The notes under the pieces were generated by a model, which searched no databases, had not been told where the DNA came from, and was given only the letters and a program-made list of their open reading frames with translations. 25,103 nucleotides of DNA. It comes from GCA-020343675 sp964462945. GTDB lineage: Bacteria > Planctomycetota > Phycisphaerae > Sedimentisphaerales > Anaerobacaceae. Positions 15,134-22,280 of the stretch are shown here, one piece after another. How positions within the stretch are numbered: position 1 is the first letter of the stretch; each line of letters begins with the position of its first letter. The DNA lies in NCBI GenBank assembly GCA_964462945.1, contig CAYWZW010000076.1:1-25103 (forward strand), written 5' to 3'. Position numbers and translations under genes: made by a program.

Positions 15134-16087
15134 ATGTCTGTGATGAAGAGAATATACATTGCTGGTTGCGGTGGGATGCTTGGGGAAGCGTTTTATGTCC
15201 AATTCAAGAGAGACTACTGCTTGAAATGCACCGATATCAACCTCAACGAAGAGTGGCTCACTTACTGTGACATTAGAGACTACGAGCTATATCGCAAGGA
15301 CGTCTTGGATTTCGAGCCGGACTACTTGTTCCATCTAGGTGCTCACACGGATCTTGAATATTGTGAGCTGAATCCCGATGATACCTATGCGACAAATGCG
15401 TTGTCAGTAGAAAATGCTGTCTATATTGCAAATGCGTTGGATATCCCCTTGCTGTATATAGGCACGGCGGGGATCTTTGACGGCAACAAGGAAGTTTATG
15501 ATGACTGGGACATCCCCAATCCCTTGGGACACTATGCGAGAGCTAAGTTTGCCGCAGAAGTCTTTGTGAGAGAAAATGCCAAGAGATATCTTATTTGTCG
15601 AGCCGGATGGATGATGGGCGGTGGCCCCCAGAAAGACAAGAAGTTTGTCCAGAAACTGATGAAACAGATCGTCGAAGGCAAGAGGGAGCTGTTCGTCGTA
15701 AATGACAAACTGGGTACACCCACTTATACACACGATTTTGCAGAAAATGTAAGACTGCTGCTAGAGAAGGAGTTGTGGGGGCTCTATAATATGGCATGTC
15801 AGGGCGGTACGAATAGACTGGAAGTGGCTAAGGAGTTGGTATCCATTTTAGGCTTCGAGAAGCAAATCAAGATAACGGAAGTGCCTTCGAGCTTCTTCAA
15901 GAAAGAGTACTTTGCCCCACGTCCCGATTCGGAGAGACTCCTCAACAGAAAACTGACTCTGCGCAACCTGAATATTATGCGCCAGTGGAAGGACGCTTTA
16001 AGAGATTACCTTGAAAACTACTATCAGAACCAGCAGAATCAATCGTTCTTCTTTTTGCCCAGAGAGCATCGAGCTTCTGAGGCGTAG
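15134..16087 (+). CDS. RmlD-like NAD-dependent sugar reductase/epimerase (extended SDR)
   Basis: Short-chain dehydrogenase of the RmlD (dTDP-4-dehydrorhamnose reductase) type, probably making a deoxyhexose precursor for the polymer. ATG 15134 follows AGGAGAGGAAACGAAGAG; ATG 15143 is an alternative. The 317-residue protein has a Rossmann loop variant GCGGMLG at 11-17 (family GxxGxLG), DIRDYE at the D-x-D-x2 position after strand 3, FHLGAHTDLEYCELNPD (the RmlD-like hL.A.T.VD.cE pattern), YIGTAGIFDG, the catalytic Tyr134-x3-Lys138 in YARAKFAAE, and RAGWMMGGG. No RmlA, RmlB or RmlC gene is in the window, so either those lie elsewhere or it serves another 4-keto sugar. Confidence 0.88.
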   Translation: MSVMKRIYIAGCGGMLGEAFYVQFKRDYCLKCTDINLNEEWLTYCDIRDYELYRKDVLDFEPDYLFHLGAHTDLEYCELNPDDTYATNALSVENAVYIANALDIPLLYIGTAGIFDGNKEVYDDWDIPNPLGHYARAKFAAEVFVRENAKRYLICRAGWMMGGGPQKDKKFVQKLMKQIVEGKRELFVVNDKLGTPTYTHDFAENVRLLLEKELWGLYNMACQGGTNRLEVAKELVSILGFEKQIKITEVPSSFFKKEYFAPRPDSERLLNRKLTLRNLNIMRQWKDALRDYLENYYQNQQNQSFFFLPREHRASEA

Positions 16088-16169
16088 CCGTGCTGAGCCG
16101 TGAGACACATATGAGTGGAGCACTGAGTGTCGTGCGGGGACAGATCCTGCGGGGATAGGAAGCAGGGGA

Positions 16170-17351
16170 ATGTGTCACGCTATCGTGACACTGCTCTCTG
16201 GCCAGCAACGATCAGAAGCATATTTGAGAACCGTGAATAGTCAGAGAAAGAAAATCGCAGTTTTCGGCATCAGAAGTCTGCCGCCGTCGGACGGAAGTGG
16301 AGGCTCAGACACCATTGCCGAAGCGTTGTATAGCCGTCTGGCAGATCGAGGCTATGCCGTAGTCGTTTACTGCCGTAAGTACGGGGGCGCCGGCCAAGAA
16401 TGTCCCTCGCGCTACAAGAATATGAGGTTGATTCATTTACCCACTATCAGAAGGCAAGGATTTGACACGCTGATACACTCATTTCTTTGCACGTTGCACA
16501 TTATTTTCTTCAGTACCGGTGAGTTAATACACATTCATAATGCGGGCAATATTATATGGGTTCCCCTTCTGAAGCTCTTTGGGAAAAAATGCTTTATTGG
16601 TGTGGACGGTCTGGACTGGAAGAGAACCAGATGGCCTGTCTACGTAAGGGCCTATTTGAGAACCGCTGTGTATCTGGCTGCCTACCTGTCGGATCGCATA
16701 ATAGTCGATAACGTCTTTGCCCACAGGCACTACGTGGAAAGACTGGGCGAAAAGATCGTCTACATTCCCTATGGTGTAGAGATAAAACCCACCAGCGGTC
16801 GCCGGATATTGGAGCAATTGGATTTGGAACCACACAAGTACATCCTATTCGTTGGACGGTTCATCCCGGAAAAAGGTATCCACTATCTGATTGAAGCCTT
16901 CGAAAAACTGGACACGGATATCAAATTGGTGTTAGTGGGTGATAATCTGCTTGACAAACGTTGGGTAGAGAAGCTGAGATCGACCAAGGATAAAAGAATA
17001 GTCTTCACTGGCTATCTGTATGGCCAATCCGTAGACGAACTAATGCAACACTGTTACTTGTATGTCCAACCCTCAGATGTGGAAGGCCTCTCGCCCGTCA
17101 TCTTGACAGCGATGAGTTTCGGCAAGTGTGTGCTTGCGAGTGACATCCCGGAAAACAGATTTTTGGTCCAAGAAAACGGGGTTCTATTTCAGAAAGGAGA
17201 CGTCGGATCACTCTTGTCAGCGCTGCGGATGCTTTTGTCCGCGAACGAAGAGGTAAGGGATAAGGGAGAGCGCGCACAGAGATTCGTCGCAGAGAATTTC
17301 TCCTGGGACAAAATAGTTGATCAGTATTTAGAGGTCTTTCTGAAAGGCTGA
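16170..17351 (+). CDS. GT4-family glycosyltransferase with DUF1972-type N-terminus
   Basis: GT-B glycosyltransferase, 393 residues. ATG 16170 has AGGA at 16157-16160 nine bases upstream; GTG 16233 would start just before the fold begins and is a real alternative. The N-terminal domain opens KKIAVFGIRSLPPSDGSGGS and RGYAVVVYCRKYGG, the DUF1972/rhamnosyltransferase-like pattern. The C-terminal donor domain has FVGRFIPEKGIHYLIEAF, VFTGYLYG and DVEGLSPVILTAMSFGKCVL. The EX7E motif is incomplete: Glu305 is present but the second Glu is Thr313. The variant may be normal in this subgroup, but it is worth noting. It probably adds a rhamnose-like or other hexose to the repeat unit; donor unknown. Confidence 0.87.
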   Translation: MCHAIVTLLSGQQRSEAYLRTVNSQRKKIAVFGIRSLPPSDGSGGSDTIAEALYSRLADRGYAVVVYCRKYGGAGQECPSRYKNMRLIHLPTIRRQGFDTLIHSFLCTLHIIFFSTGELIHIHNAGNIIWVPLLKLFGKKCFIGVDGLDWKRTRWPVYVRAYLRTAVYLAAYLSDRIIVDNVFAHRHYVERLGEKIVYIPYGVEIKPTSGRRILEQLDLEPHKYILFVGRFIPEKGIHYLIEAFEKLDTDIKLVLVGDNLLDKRWVEKLRSTKDKRIVFTGYLYGQSVDELMQHCYLYVQPSDVEGLSPVILTAMSFGKCVLASDIPENRFLVQENGVLFQKGDVGSLLSALRMLLSANEEVRDKGERAQRFVAENFSWDKIVDQYLEVFLKG

Positions 17352-17701
17352 GGGATACTGGTGCATTCATAAGTGAGCGAACGTTCACAAATTACGTCCC
17401 GAACCAAGGCAATTATTCCGGTCCACCTGTGTAGCCAAATGGTAGACAGGGACCGTATCATGAAAAGAAAGGCATCGTAAAAACGCTTGTGCACCAGGAT
17501 AGCATGCGGAGAGCCAATTGGACATGCAAAACGAAATGATGTGGACAGCGTGTTATACGTAGGAGCAAGTGCACGCCGTGAAACTTCATGCGTGAGCATG
17601 CCGAATGAGAAGGGAATGGTCTTGAAGTGAGGCGAAATTGACAGTCGCCAGAAGGTCGTACCACAAAGCTTGGGGCATGGTGTCGAGGTAACAAATAGTT
17701 C
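17352..17701. other. 350-base gap without a gene
   Basis: Between the second glycosyltransferase and the second methyltransferase. Only frames of 5-12 codons with ATG starts are seen on the + strand, and the longer minus-strand frames run antisense into the methyltransferase. A palindromic GAACGTTC lies near 17378. No terminator or promoter could be assigned. It may carry a promoter or be the eroded remains of a gene. Confidence 0.4.
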
Positions 17702-18460
17702 ATGCCATGTGAGTTATTTCGAAGACTTTCAGATCCTAATGACGTAGGTTCTCTATCTAATAGATTTCGACTAAGACGCTTCACCATTTTTCGCCGTCTT
17801 CTAGCGTCTGTGCCGAAACCGGTAACGATCCTTGACGTTGGCGGGACCGAGAAGTACTGGGAGAACGTGGGCTTCGACAAGGAGGCAGGTGTAGAAGTAA
17901 TTGTCATGAATCTCCACCGCATTGAATTCCACCATAGCAACTTTCAGAGTATTGTTGGCGATGGGCGGGACATGAGAGAATTTCGAGACAAGGAATTGGA
18001 CGTGGTTTTTTCAAATGCGGTACTACAAGCCCTGGGCAACTTTGAGGACCAACATAGGATGGCAAATGAAATAAGACGTGTAGGGAAACGATATTTTGTT
18101 CAAGCACCTAACCGCTATTTTCCGATAGAACCGCATTCCCTTCTTCCTTTTTTTCAGTTTCCCCCTCTGTCCGTTCAAGTATGGTTAATCACTCAGTATG
18201 GCGTTGGATGGTACAAAGGGGTATCTGATGCCCAACAAGCAAGAGAAATGGTCAGTTCCATACGGCTTCTGACGAAGAAGGAAATGACCGCTCTTTTTCC
18301 TGATGGAGAAATCATAGAAGAGCGGTTGTGTTTTCTGGTGAAATCATTTATCGTCTACGGCGGGTGGGGCGGGTCAAGACTTGAATCTATGAAATGTCCT
18401 ACGATGTGCCCCGTTCTTCACACCGGTCCATCATGTCACGCGAACAAGTACTACTCATAG
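17702..18460 (+). CDS. Class I SAM-dependent methyltransferase (second)
   Basis: A 252-residue methyltransferase, not similar to the one at 11057 apart from the fold. SAM-binding motif I is ILDVGGTEKYW (from residue 43), followed by the acidic stretch and VGDGRDMREFRDKELDVVFSNAVLQALG, which is motif II/III-like. QAPNRYFPIEPHSLLPFFQFPP is the pattern of methyltransferases common in polysaccharide loci. A GAGG at 17685-17688 lies 13 bases before ATG 17702. Its end overlaps the deacetylase-like gene by 28 bases if that starts at 18433, or 67 bases if at 18394. The cysteine-rich C-terminal tail lies mostly in the overlap and may be poorly conserved. Likely role: O-methylation of a sugar. Confidence 0.82.
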   Translation: MPCELFRRLSDPNDVGSLSNRFRLRRFTIFRRLLASVPKPVTILDVGGTEKYWENVGFDKEAGVEVIVMNLHRIEFHHSNFQSIVGDGRDMREFRDKELDVVFSNAVLQALGNFEDQHRMANEIRRVGKRYFVQAPNRYFPIEPHSLLPFFQFPPLSVQVWLITQYGVGWYKGVSDAQQAREMVSSIRLLTKKEMTALFPDGEIIEERLCFLVKSFIVYGGWGGSRLESMKCPTMCPVLHTGPSCHANKYYS

Positions 18461-20397
18461 ATGTCTCAGATGACGAATCGACTCGTGGGCATGAGTTCGA
18501 TCTTGCGTGCGCATTTTGCGGCTTAGACATCGCACGCTTATTTGTAGAAGGTAGAGATTGCCGCCATCTGACGGATACTCTCAAGCAGAAGCACACGCAG
18601 GCGATAGTCATTTCGGCGAAAGCTCTGGTCGTTCTCGATGTCCGGCATCTAATGTCCGCTCTTGATCGCCCAGATGGTAGGAAGCCCCCTCTTATGGTCA
18701 TAGGTGTGACTCCAGATCTCGGTGCAAGTTTGCTCAGTATGCTATCTGGTCAAACAATCGTAGGATGCAGAAGCTGTACTAAAGTCCCATTTAGCGGAGT
18801 CGCCAGGGTCTCGGCGCTCAAGGAGGTTGCTCAGCAACTGGTCGGTACCGACATCCCAGTTTCTTGTAAGGACCTCGATTATTTTCTTCTAGACGAGACT
18901 CAAAGAGCTGAGCAGGTTATCAGCATTGGAATAGCAAACCGTAATGTCCTGTTTCCAGTGTTCGTAAAGACTATGTTTTGCGGACATGAGGCGTTTTTTC
19001 TGACACACATCGGCACCTCTGCAGCATCTTGCGAGCCGAAGTACCATTCTACGGAAGTGAACTTCCTGGAGATTGCACCGTTCATACTGTTCTTGCGGTA
19101 CACCTGTGGCGAGCGGTGCTGGCACAGCCCAGGATACTACGCTAACCTTACCATTGATGATGCGTGGTTGATTGATCCCTATGGCTTTCTGAGCTATAAG
19201 GGACTTCTAGAGCAGATGGAAAAAGCTGATTTCCACACCACAATTGGTTTCATCCCGTGGAACTATGACCGTTGCCAAAGAGATGTCGTGAATCTGTTTC
19301 GCCAGCATACAGACAGATTCTCGGTATGTCTTCACGGCAATAATCACGATTCTTATGAGTTTTACAAGTACAAGACGGAGCCACAAGATCAATGGCAGGC
19401 ACGACCTTTGGAGGAACAAGAGGCGAACATCAAACAAGGCCTTGCGCGCATGGAGAAGTTCAAGAGCTTGACGGGGATATCTTATGATCCCGTGATGATT
19501 TTTCCCCACGGAATTGCCCCTGCAAAAACACTTGGCCTACTAAAGAAGTATAACTTTCTGGCAGCTATGAAGTCAGAAGAAACACCCTTAGATTGTGAAG
19601 AACAAGCTGAGCTGTTGTCCAGATTGAGAGCAGTGACCTTACACTTCGAAAACTTTACATGCCTGAATAGGTATTGGGACACAGGACCAGGTCGAGCAGA
19701 TTTAGCCATAGACTTGTTTCTTGGGCATGCTGTCATCTTCTGTGAGCATCACTGGTTTTTACGGTCTGGTATCGATTCATTCAACAAGACGGCGGACACA
19801 GTTAGGACTATTGAGCCTCGTATTCAATGGCGAAGCCTGGGACATATCGCTAGACATCTTTACTTGAAGAAACTTCGAGATGATGGCAACTACGATGTCC
19901 GTGCCTTTTGCAGATGCATTGAGCTTGAGAACACGCAGAAGCGCGATATCACCTATTTTGTCCGAAAAGAGGAGGCATTCTCTCCGGGAATAAAAGAGGT
20001 AACCGTTGACGGCAATCCATATTTCTCTGAGAAGTCCGGTACAGACCTGGGCCTTACAGTGACTATTCCCGCAGGGGAATCCCGACTCATCAACATAGAA
20101 TATGAAAATGATGTTGACCTGGCGGCTGTCGAAACATCCAGAGATGATCCCTATGTAGATCGACTTCGCATGCTCTGTGACTTTCGAGACATGACGCTGT
20201 CAAAAAACAGGTGTGTTTTGGCTCTTATCTCCCTTTACTACGGGACTGGACTCTACAAGATAGGCTTGGCACGGAAAGTGATTACGCATACTGCACCCGT
20301 TATCATGAGGATCATGCAAGGACGGTATGCCCGGAAGCTAAGAGATGTGTCATTGAAGCGCGTGAGGCCAACGAACAACGGGCAGAATAACACATGA
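18433..20397 (+). CDS. Large polysaccharide-deacetylase-like (NodB-type) protein
   Basis: About 654 residues in three parts. Residues 1-200 form an unrecognised Rossmann-like alpha/beta domain (VLLIDVSDDESTRGHEFDLA at the start). Residues about 235-470 resemble a NodB-type deacetylase barrel: TIDD with Asp242/Asp243, a metal-site-like His301-x3-His305 in CLHGNNHDSYEF, and FPHG with His359 at the position of the family's third motif. Residues about 500-590 look like a beta-sandwich (VTVDGNPYFSEKSG, IPAGESRLINIEY). No signal peptide or membrane segment is evident, so it probably acts in the cytoplasm on lipid- or nucleotide-linked glycans. ATG 18433 is preferred; ATG 18394 is possible. Its stop overlaps the next frame (ATGA). 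The catalytic assignment is inferred from motifs only. Confidence 0.72.
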   Translation: MSREQVLLIDVSDDESTRGHEFDLACAFCGLDIARLFVEGRDCRHLTDTLKQKHTQAIVISAKALVVLDVRHLMSALDRPDGRKPPLMVIGVTPDLGASLLSMLSGQTIVGCRSCTKVPFSGVARVSALKEVAQQLVGTDIPVSCKDLDYFLLDETQRAEQVISIGIANRNVLFPVFVKTMFCGHEAFFLTHIGTSAASCEPKYHSTEVNFLEIAPFILFLRYTCGERCWHSPGYYANLTIDDAWLIDPYGFLSYKGLLEQMEKADFHTTIGFIPWNYDRCQRDVVNLFRQHTDRFSVCLHGNNHDSYEFYKYKTEPQDQWQARPLEEQEANIKQGLARMEKFKSLTGISYDPVMIFPHGIAPAKTLGLLKKYNFLAAMKSEETPLDCEEQAELLSRLRAVTLHFENFTCLNRYWDTGPGRADLAIDLFLGHAVIFCEHHWFLRSGIDSFNKTADTVRTIEPRIQWRSLGHIARHLYLKKLRDDGNYDVRAFCRCIELENTQKRDITYFVRKEEAFSPGIKEVTVDGNPYFSEKSGTDLGLTVTIPAGESRLINIEYENDVDLAAVETSRDDPYVDRLRMLCDFRDMTLSKNRCVLALISLYYGTGLYKIGLARKVITHTAPVIMRIMQGRYARKLRDVSLKRVRPTNNGQNNT

Positions 20398-20408
20398 GAG
20401 GTGAAACC

Positions 20409-20900
20409 ATGCCATGGCGCAAAATCGCACCGGATGTGAAACTCGGCAAAGGAGTGAAAATTTATGATTTTGTGAACCTCTATGGATGCGAAATTGGCGA
20501 TAACGCCAAGATTGGCACGTTCGTTGAAATCCAAAAGGGTTCGAAAATAGGTAGAAACTGCAAGATATCCAGCCACACTTTCATTTGCGAAGGTGTAACA
20601 ATCGAGGACGAGGTCTTTGTCGGACACAATGTCACCTTTATCAACGATGCCTTTCCTCGCGCAACCGCCGAAGATGGGAGACTGCAGACAGAGAATGATT
20701 GGACCTGTGTGCCGACATTGGTGAAACAGAGAGCATCCATTGGGTCAAGCGTGACGCTTCTATGTGGAATTACCGTCGGTGAGAATGCTATCGTTGGAGC
20801 AGGTAGCGTCGTCACCAAGGACGTACCTGCAAATACGATAGTGGTGGGCAATCCCGCGCGCGTACTAAGGAAAATCAAGGAAACCCAAGGGGAAGAGTAA
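20409..20900 (+). CDS. Left-handed beta-helix sugar N-acyltransferase (WbpD/WlbB/FdtC-like)
   Basis: Hexapeptide-repeat acetyltransferase that would N-acetylate the 3-amino group made by the aminotransferase encoded next. ATG 20409 has AGGTGA about six bases upstream; ATG 20394 overlapping the previous stop is the alternative. The 163-residue protein shows rows of [I/V]-G-x4 hexads (VKLGKGVKIYDFVNLYGCEI, IGDNAKIGTFVEI, IGRNCKISSHTFI, IEDEVFVGHNVTFIND), a loop rich in charged residues, and GASIGSSV-type and IVGAGSVVTKDVPANTIVVG end motifs. NDAFPRA..DGR matches the active-site loop of the WbpD/WlbB/QdtC group. It shares a base with the next gene's start (TAATG). Confidence 0.9.
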   Translation: MPWRKIAPDVKLGKGVKIYDFVNLYGCEIGDNAKIGTFVEIQKGSKIGRNCKISSHTFICEGVTIEDEVFVGHNVTFINDAFPRATAEDGRLQTENDWTCVPTLVKQRASIGSSVTLLCGITVGENAIVGAGSVVTKDVPANTIVVGNPARVLRKIKETQGEE

Positions 20901-22003
20901 TGACAGTGCCATTTCTTGATCTTAAAATGCAGTACGTGTCCATCCGCGAAGAAATAGGGACCGCTTTGCAGCAAGTGTTGGATAATACCGCATTCGCTGG
21001 CGGGCCCTTTGTCGAACGATTCGAGAAGAGTTTTGCCTCGTTCTGCGGATGTGAGTCTGCAATCGGCGTTGACAGTGGAACAACGGCGCTGTGGATGGCT
21101 CTGTTGGGCCTTGGAATAGGGCCGGGTGACGAGGTTGTAACCACCCCTAACACGTTCATTGCCACCGCGGAAGCCATCACCTTCTGCGGCGCCAAACCGG
21201 TATTTGTCGATGTCGATGAGCAGACGTACACTTTGAATCCGGATTTGCTTGATGGCGTCATCACGCCGAAGACCAAGGCCATCGTTCCCGTCCACCTGTT
21301 CGGCCAGATGGCTGACATGGACCGCATTACGCAAATTGCGCGGGCCCATGGGTTAGTCGTGGTTGAAGATGCCTGCCAAGCACATGGGGCGGAGTACAAG
21401 GCGCGGCACGCGGGTTCTATCGGCGATGCCGGTTGTTTCAGCTTCTACCCCGGGAAAAACTTGGGAGCATACGGGGATGCCGGTGCCATTGTCACCAACA
21501 ACGCCAAACTCGCTGAAAAGATGCGCATATTTCGTGACCATGGTCAGCGCAAGAAATACGATCACTCTATAATCGGCTGGAATGCCCGTATGGATGGTTT
21601 CCAGGGAGCAGTGCTGAGCGTGAAATTGAAACATCTTCCTGCGTGGAACCAGGCACGAAGAGAAAATGCTCAACTCTACAACGACTTCTTAGCAGATGTG
21701 CAAGGCGTAATCACACCGGCAGAAGCCGCACACGGCAAACACGTTTACCACATCTATGCGATCCGTGTTCGAAGCCGCGATGCGCTTATAAGCGTCCTGG
21801 CAGACAAGGGCATCTCTTGTGGGATTCACTATCCCGTTCCCATTCATCTACAAGAAGCATACAAACAGCTGGGCTACGGAAAGAGTAGTTTTCCAGTTGC
21901 AGAGAAGTGCGCGGATGAACTGGCTTCCCTGCCCATGTTTCCAGAACTAACTGGCGAACAGATCGAGCATGTCGTAGACCAGATAAAACGCTTTGTCGCT
22001 TGA
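20900..22003 (+). CDS. DegT/DnrJ/EryC1/StrS-family sugar aminotransferase (WbpE/FdtB-like)
   Basis: PLP-dependent aminotransferase that would put an amino group on a 3-keto nucleotide sugar. ATG 20900 overlaps the stop of the acyltransferase, with AAGGGGAAG upstream, so the pair is coupled. The 367-residue protein has the usual length and motifs: VPFLDLK at the N-terminus, GVDSGTTALWMALLGLGIGPGDEV, HLFGQMADMD, VEDACQAHGAEY (Asp that pairs with the PLP pyridine nitrogen), and the Schiff-base Lys186 in FSFYPGKNLGAYGDAG. With the Gfo/Idh/MocA dehydrogenase at 5086 and the acyltransferase it completes a WbpB/WbpE/WbpD-type set. A dTDP-3-amino-6-deoxyhexose route (FdtB-like) is the alternative, but no FdtA isomerase is visible here. 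Confidence 0.92.
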   Translation: MTVPFLDLKMQYVSIREEIGTALQQVLDNTAFAGGPFVERFEKSFASFCGCESAIGVDSGTTALWMALLGLGIGPGDEVVTTPNTFIATAEAITFCGAKPVFVDVDEQTYTLNPDLLDGVITPKTKAIVPVHLFGQMADMDRITQIARAHGLVVVEDACQAHGAEYKARHAGSIGDAGCFSFYPGKNLGAYGDAGAIVTNNAKLAEKMRIFRDHGQRKKYDHSIIGWNARMDGFQGAVLSVKLKHLPAWNQARRENAQLYNDFLADVQGVITPAEAAHGKHVYHIYAIRVRSRDALISVLADKGISCGIHYPVPIHLQEAYKQLGYGKSSFPVAEKCADELASLPMFPELTGEQIEHVVDQIKRFVA

Positions 22004-22036
22004 CGGTCAATCCTGCGGTATTAGCCCAAATGAAAT

Positions 22037-22053
22037 GGGGGACTACTTCTCCC
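22037..22053 (+). terminator. Possible weak hairpin terminator after the aminotransferase
   Basis: GGGGGA (22037-22042), loop CTACT, TCTCCC (22048-22053): a 6-bp stem with one G-T pair, 33 bases past the last + strand stop and in the space between convergent genes, where a terminator is expected. It is followed by TTCCTC rather than a full T-run, so it is only a candidate. A second hairpin CCTTGC-CCT-GCAAGG at 22221-22235 lies 46 bases past the stop of the minus-strand gene and also lacks a T-tract. Confidence 0.25.
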
Positions 22054-22280
22054 TTCCTCGCGTCTGCCTCTTGACAACTGCAGCCCGTTAATCAAGCCGA
22101 GGGTGCAACGTCTTCTCGTAACCTCGTCACAACCACTCTCTTCCAGAACCACCACCAAAGCCCTGCCGCCCACACGACAACCAGCATTCGCTATGCGCAG
22201 AATACTTCGTGTTTACGACGCCTTGCCCTGCAAGGACTCTTGGCTTAATCAACCGACAAGCTCCATATGCTCAGCGGCCA

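Noticed and set aside
20480..21349. 289-codon minus-strand frame across the acyltransferase and aminotransferase genes
   Set aside because: It spans the junction of two well-supported genes on the opposite strand and has no family features.
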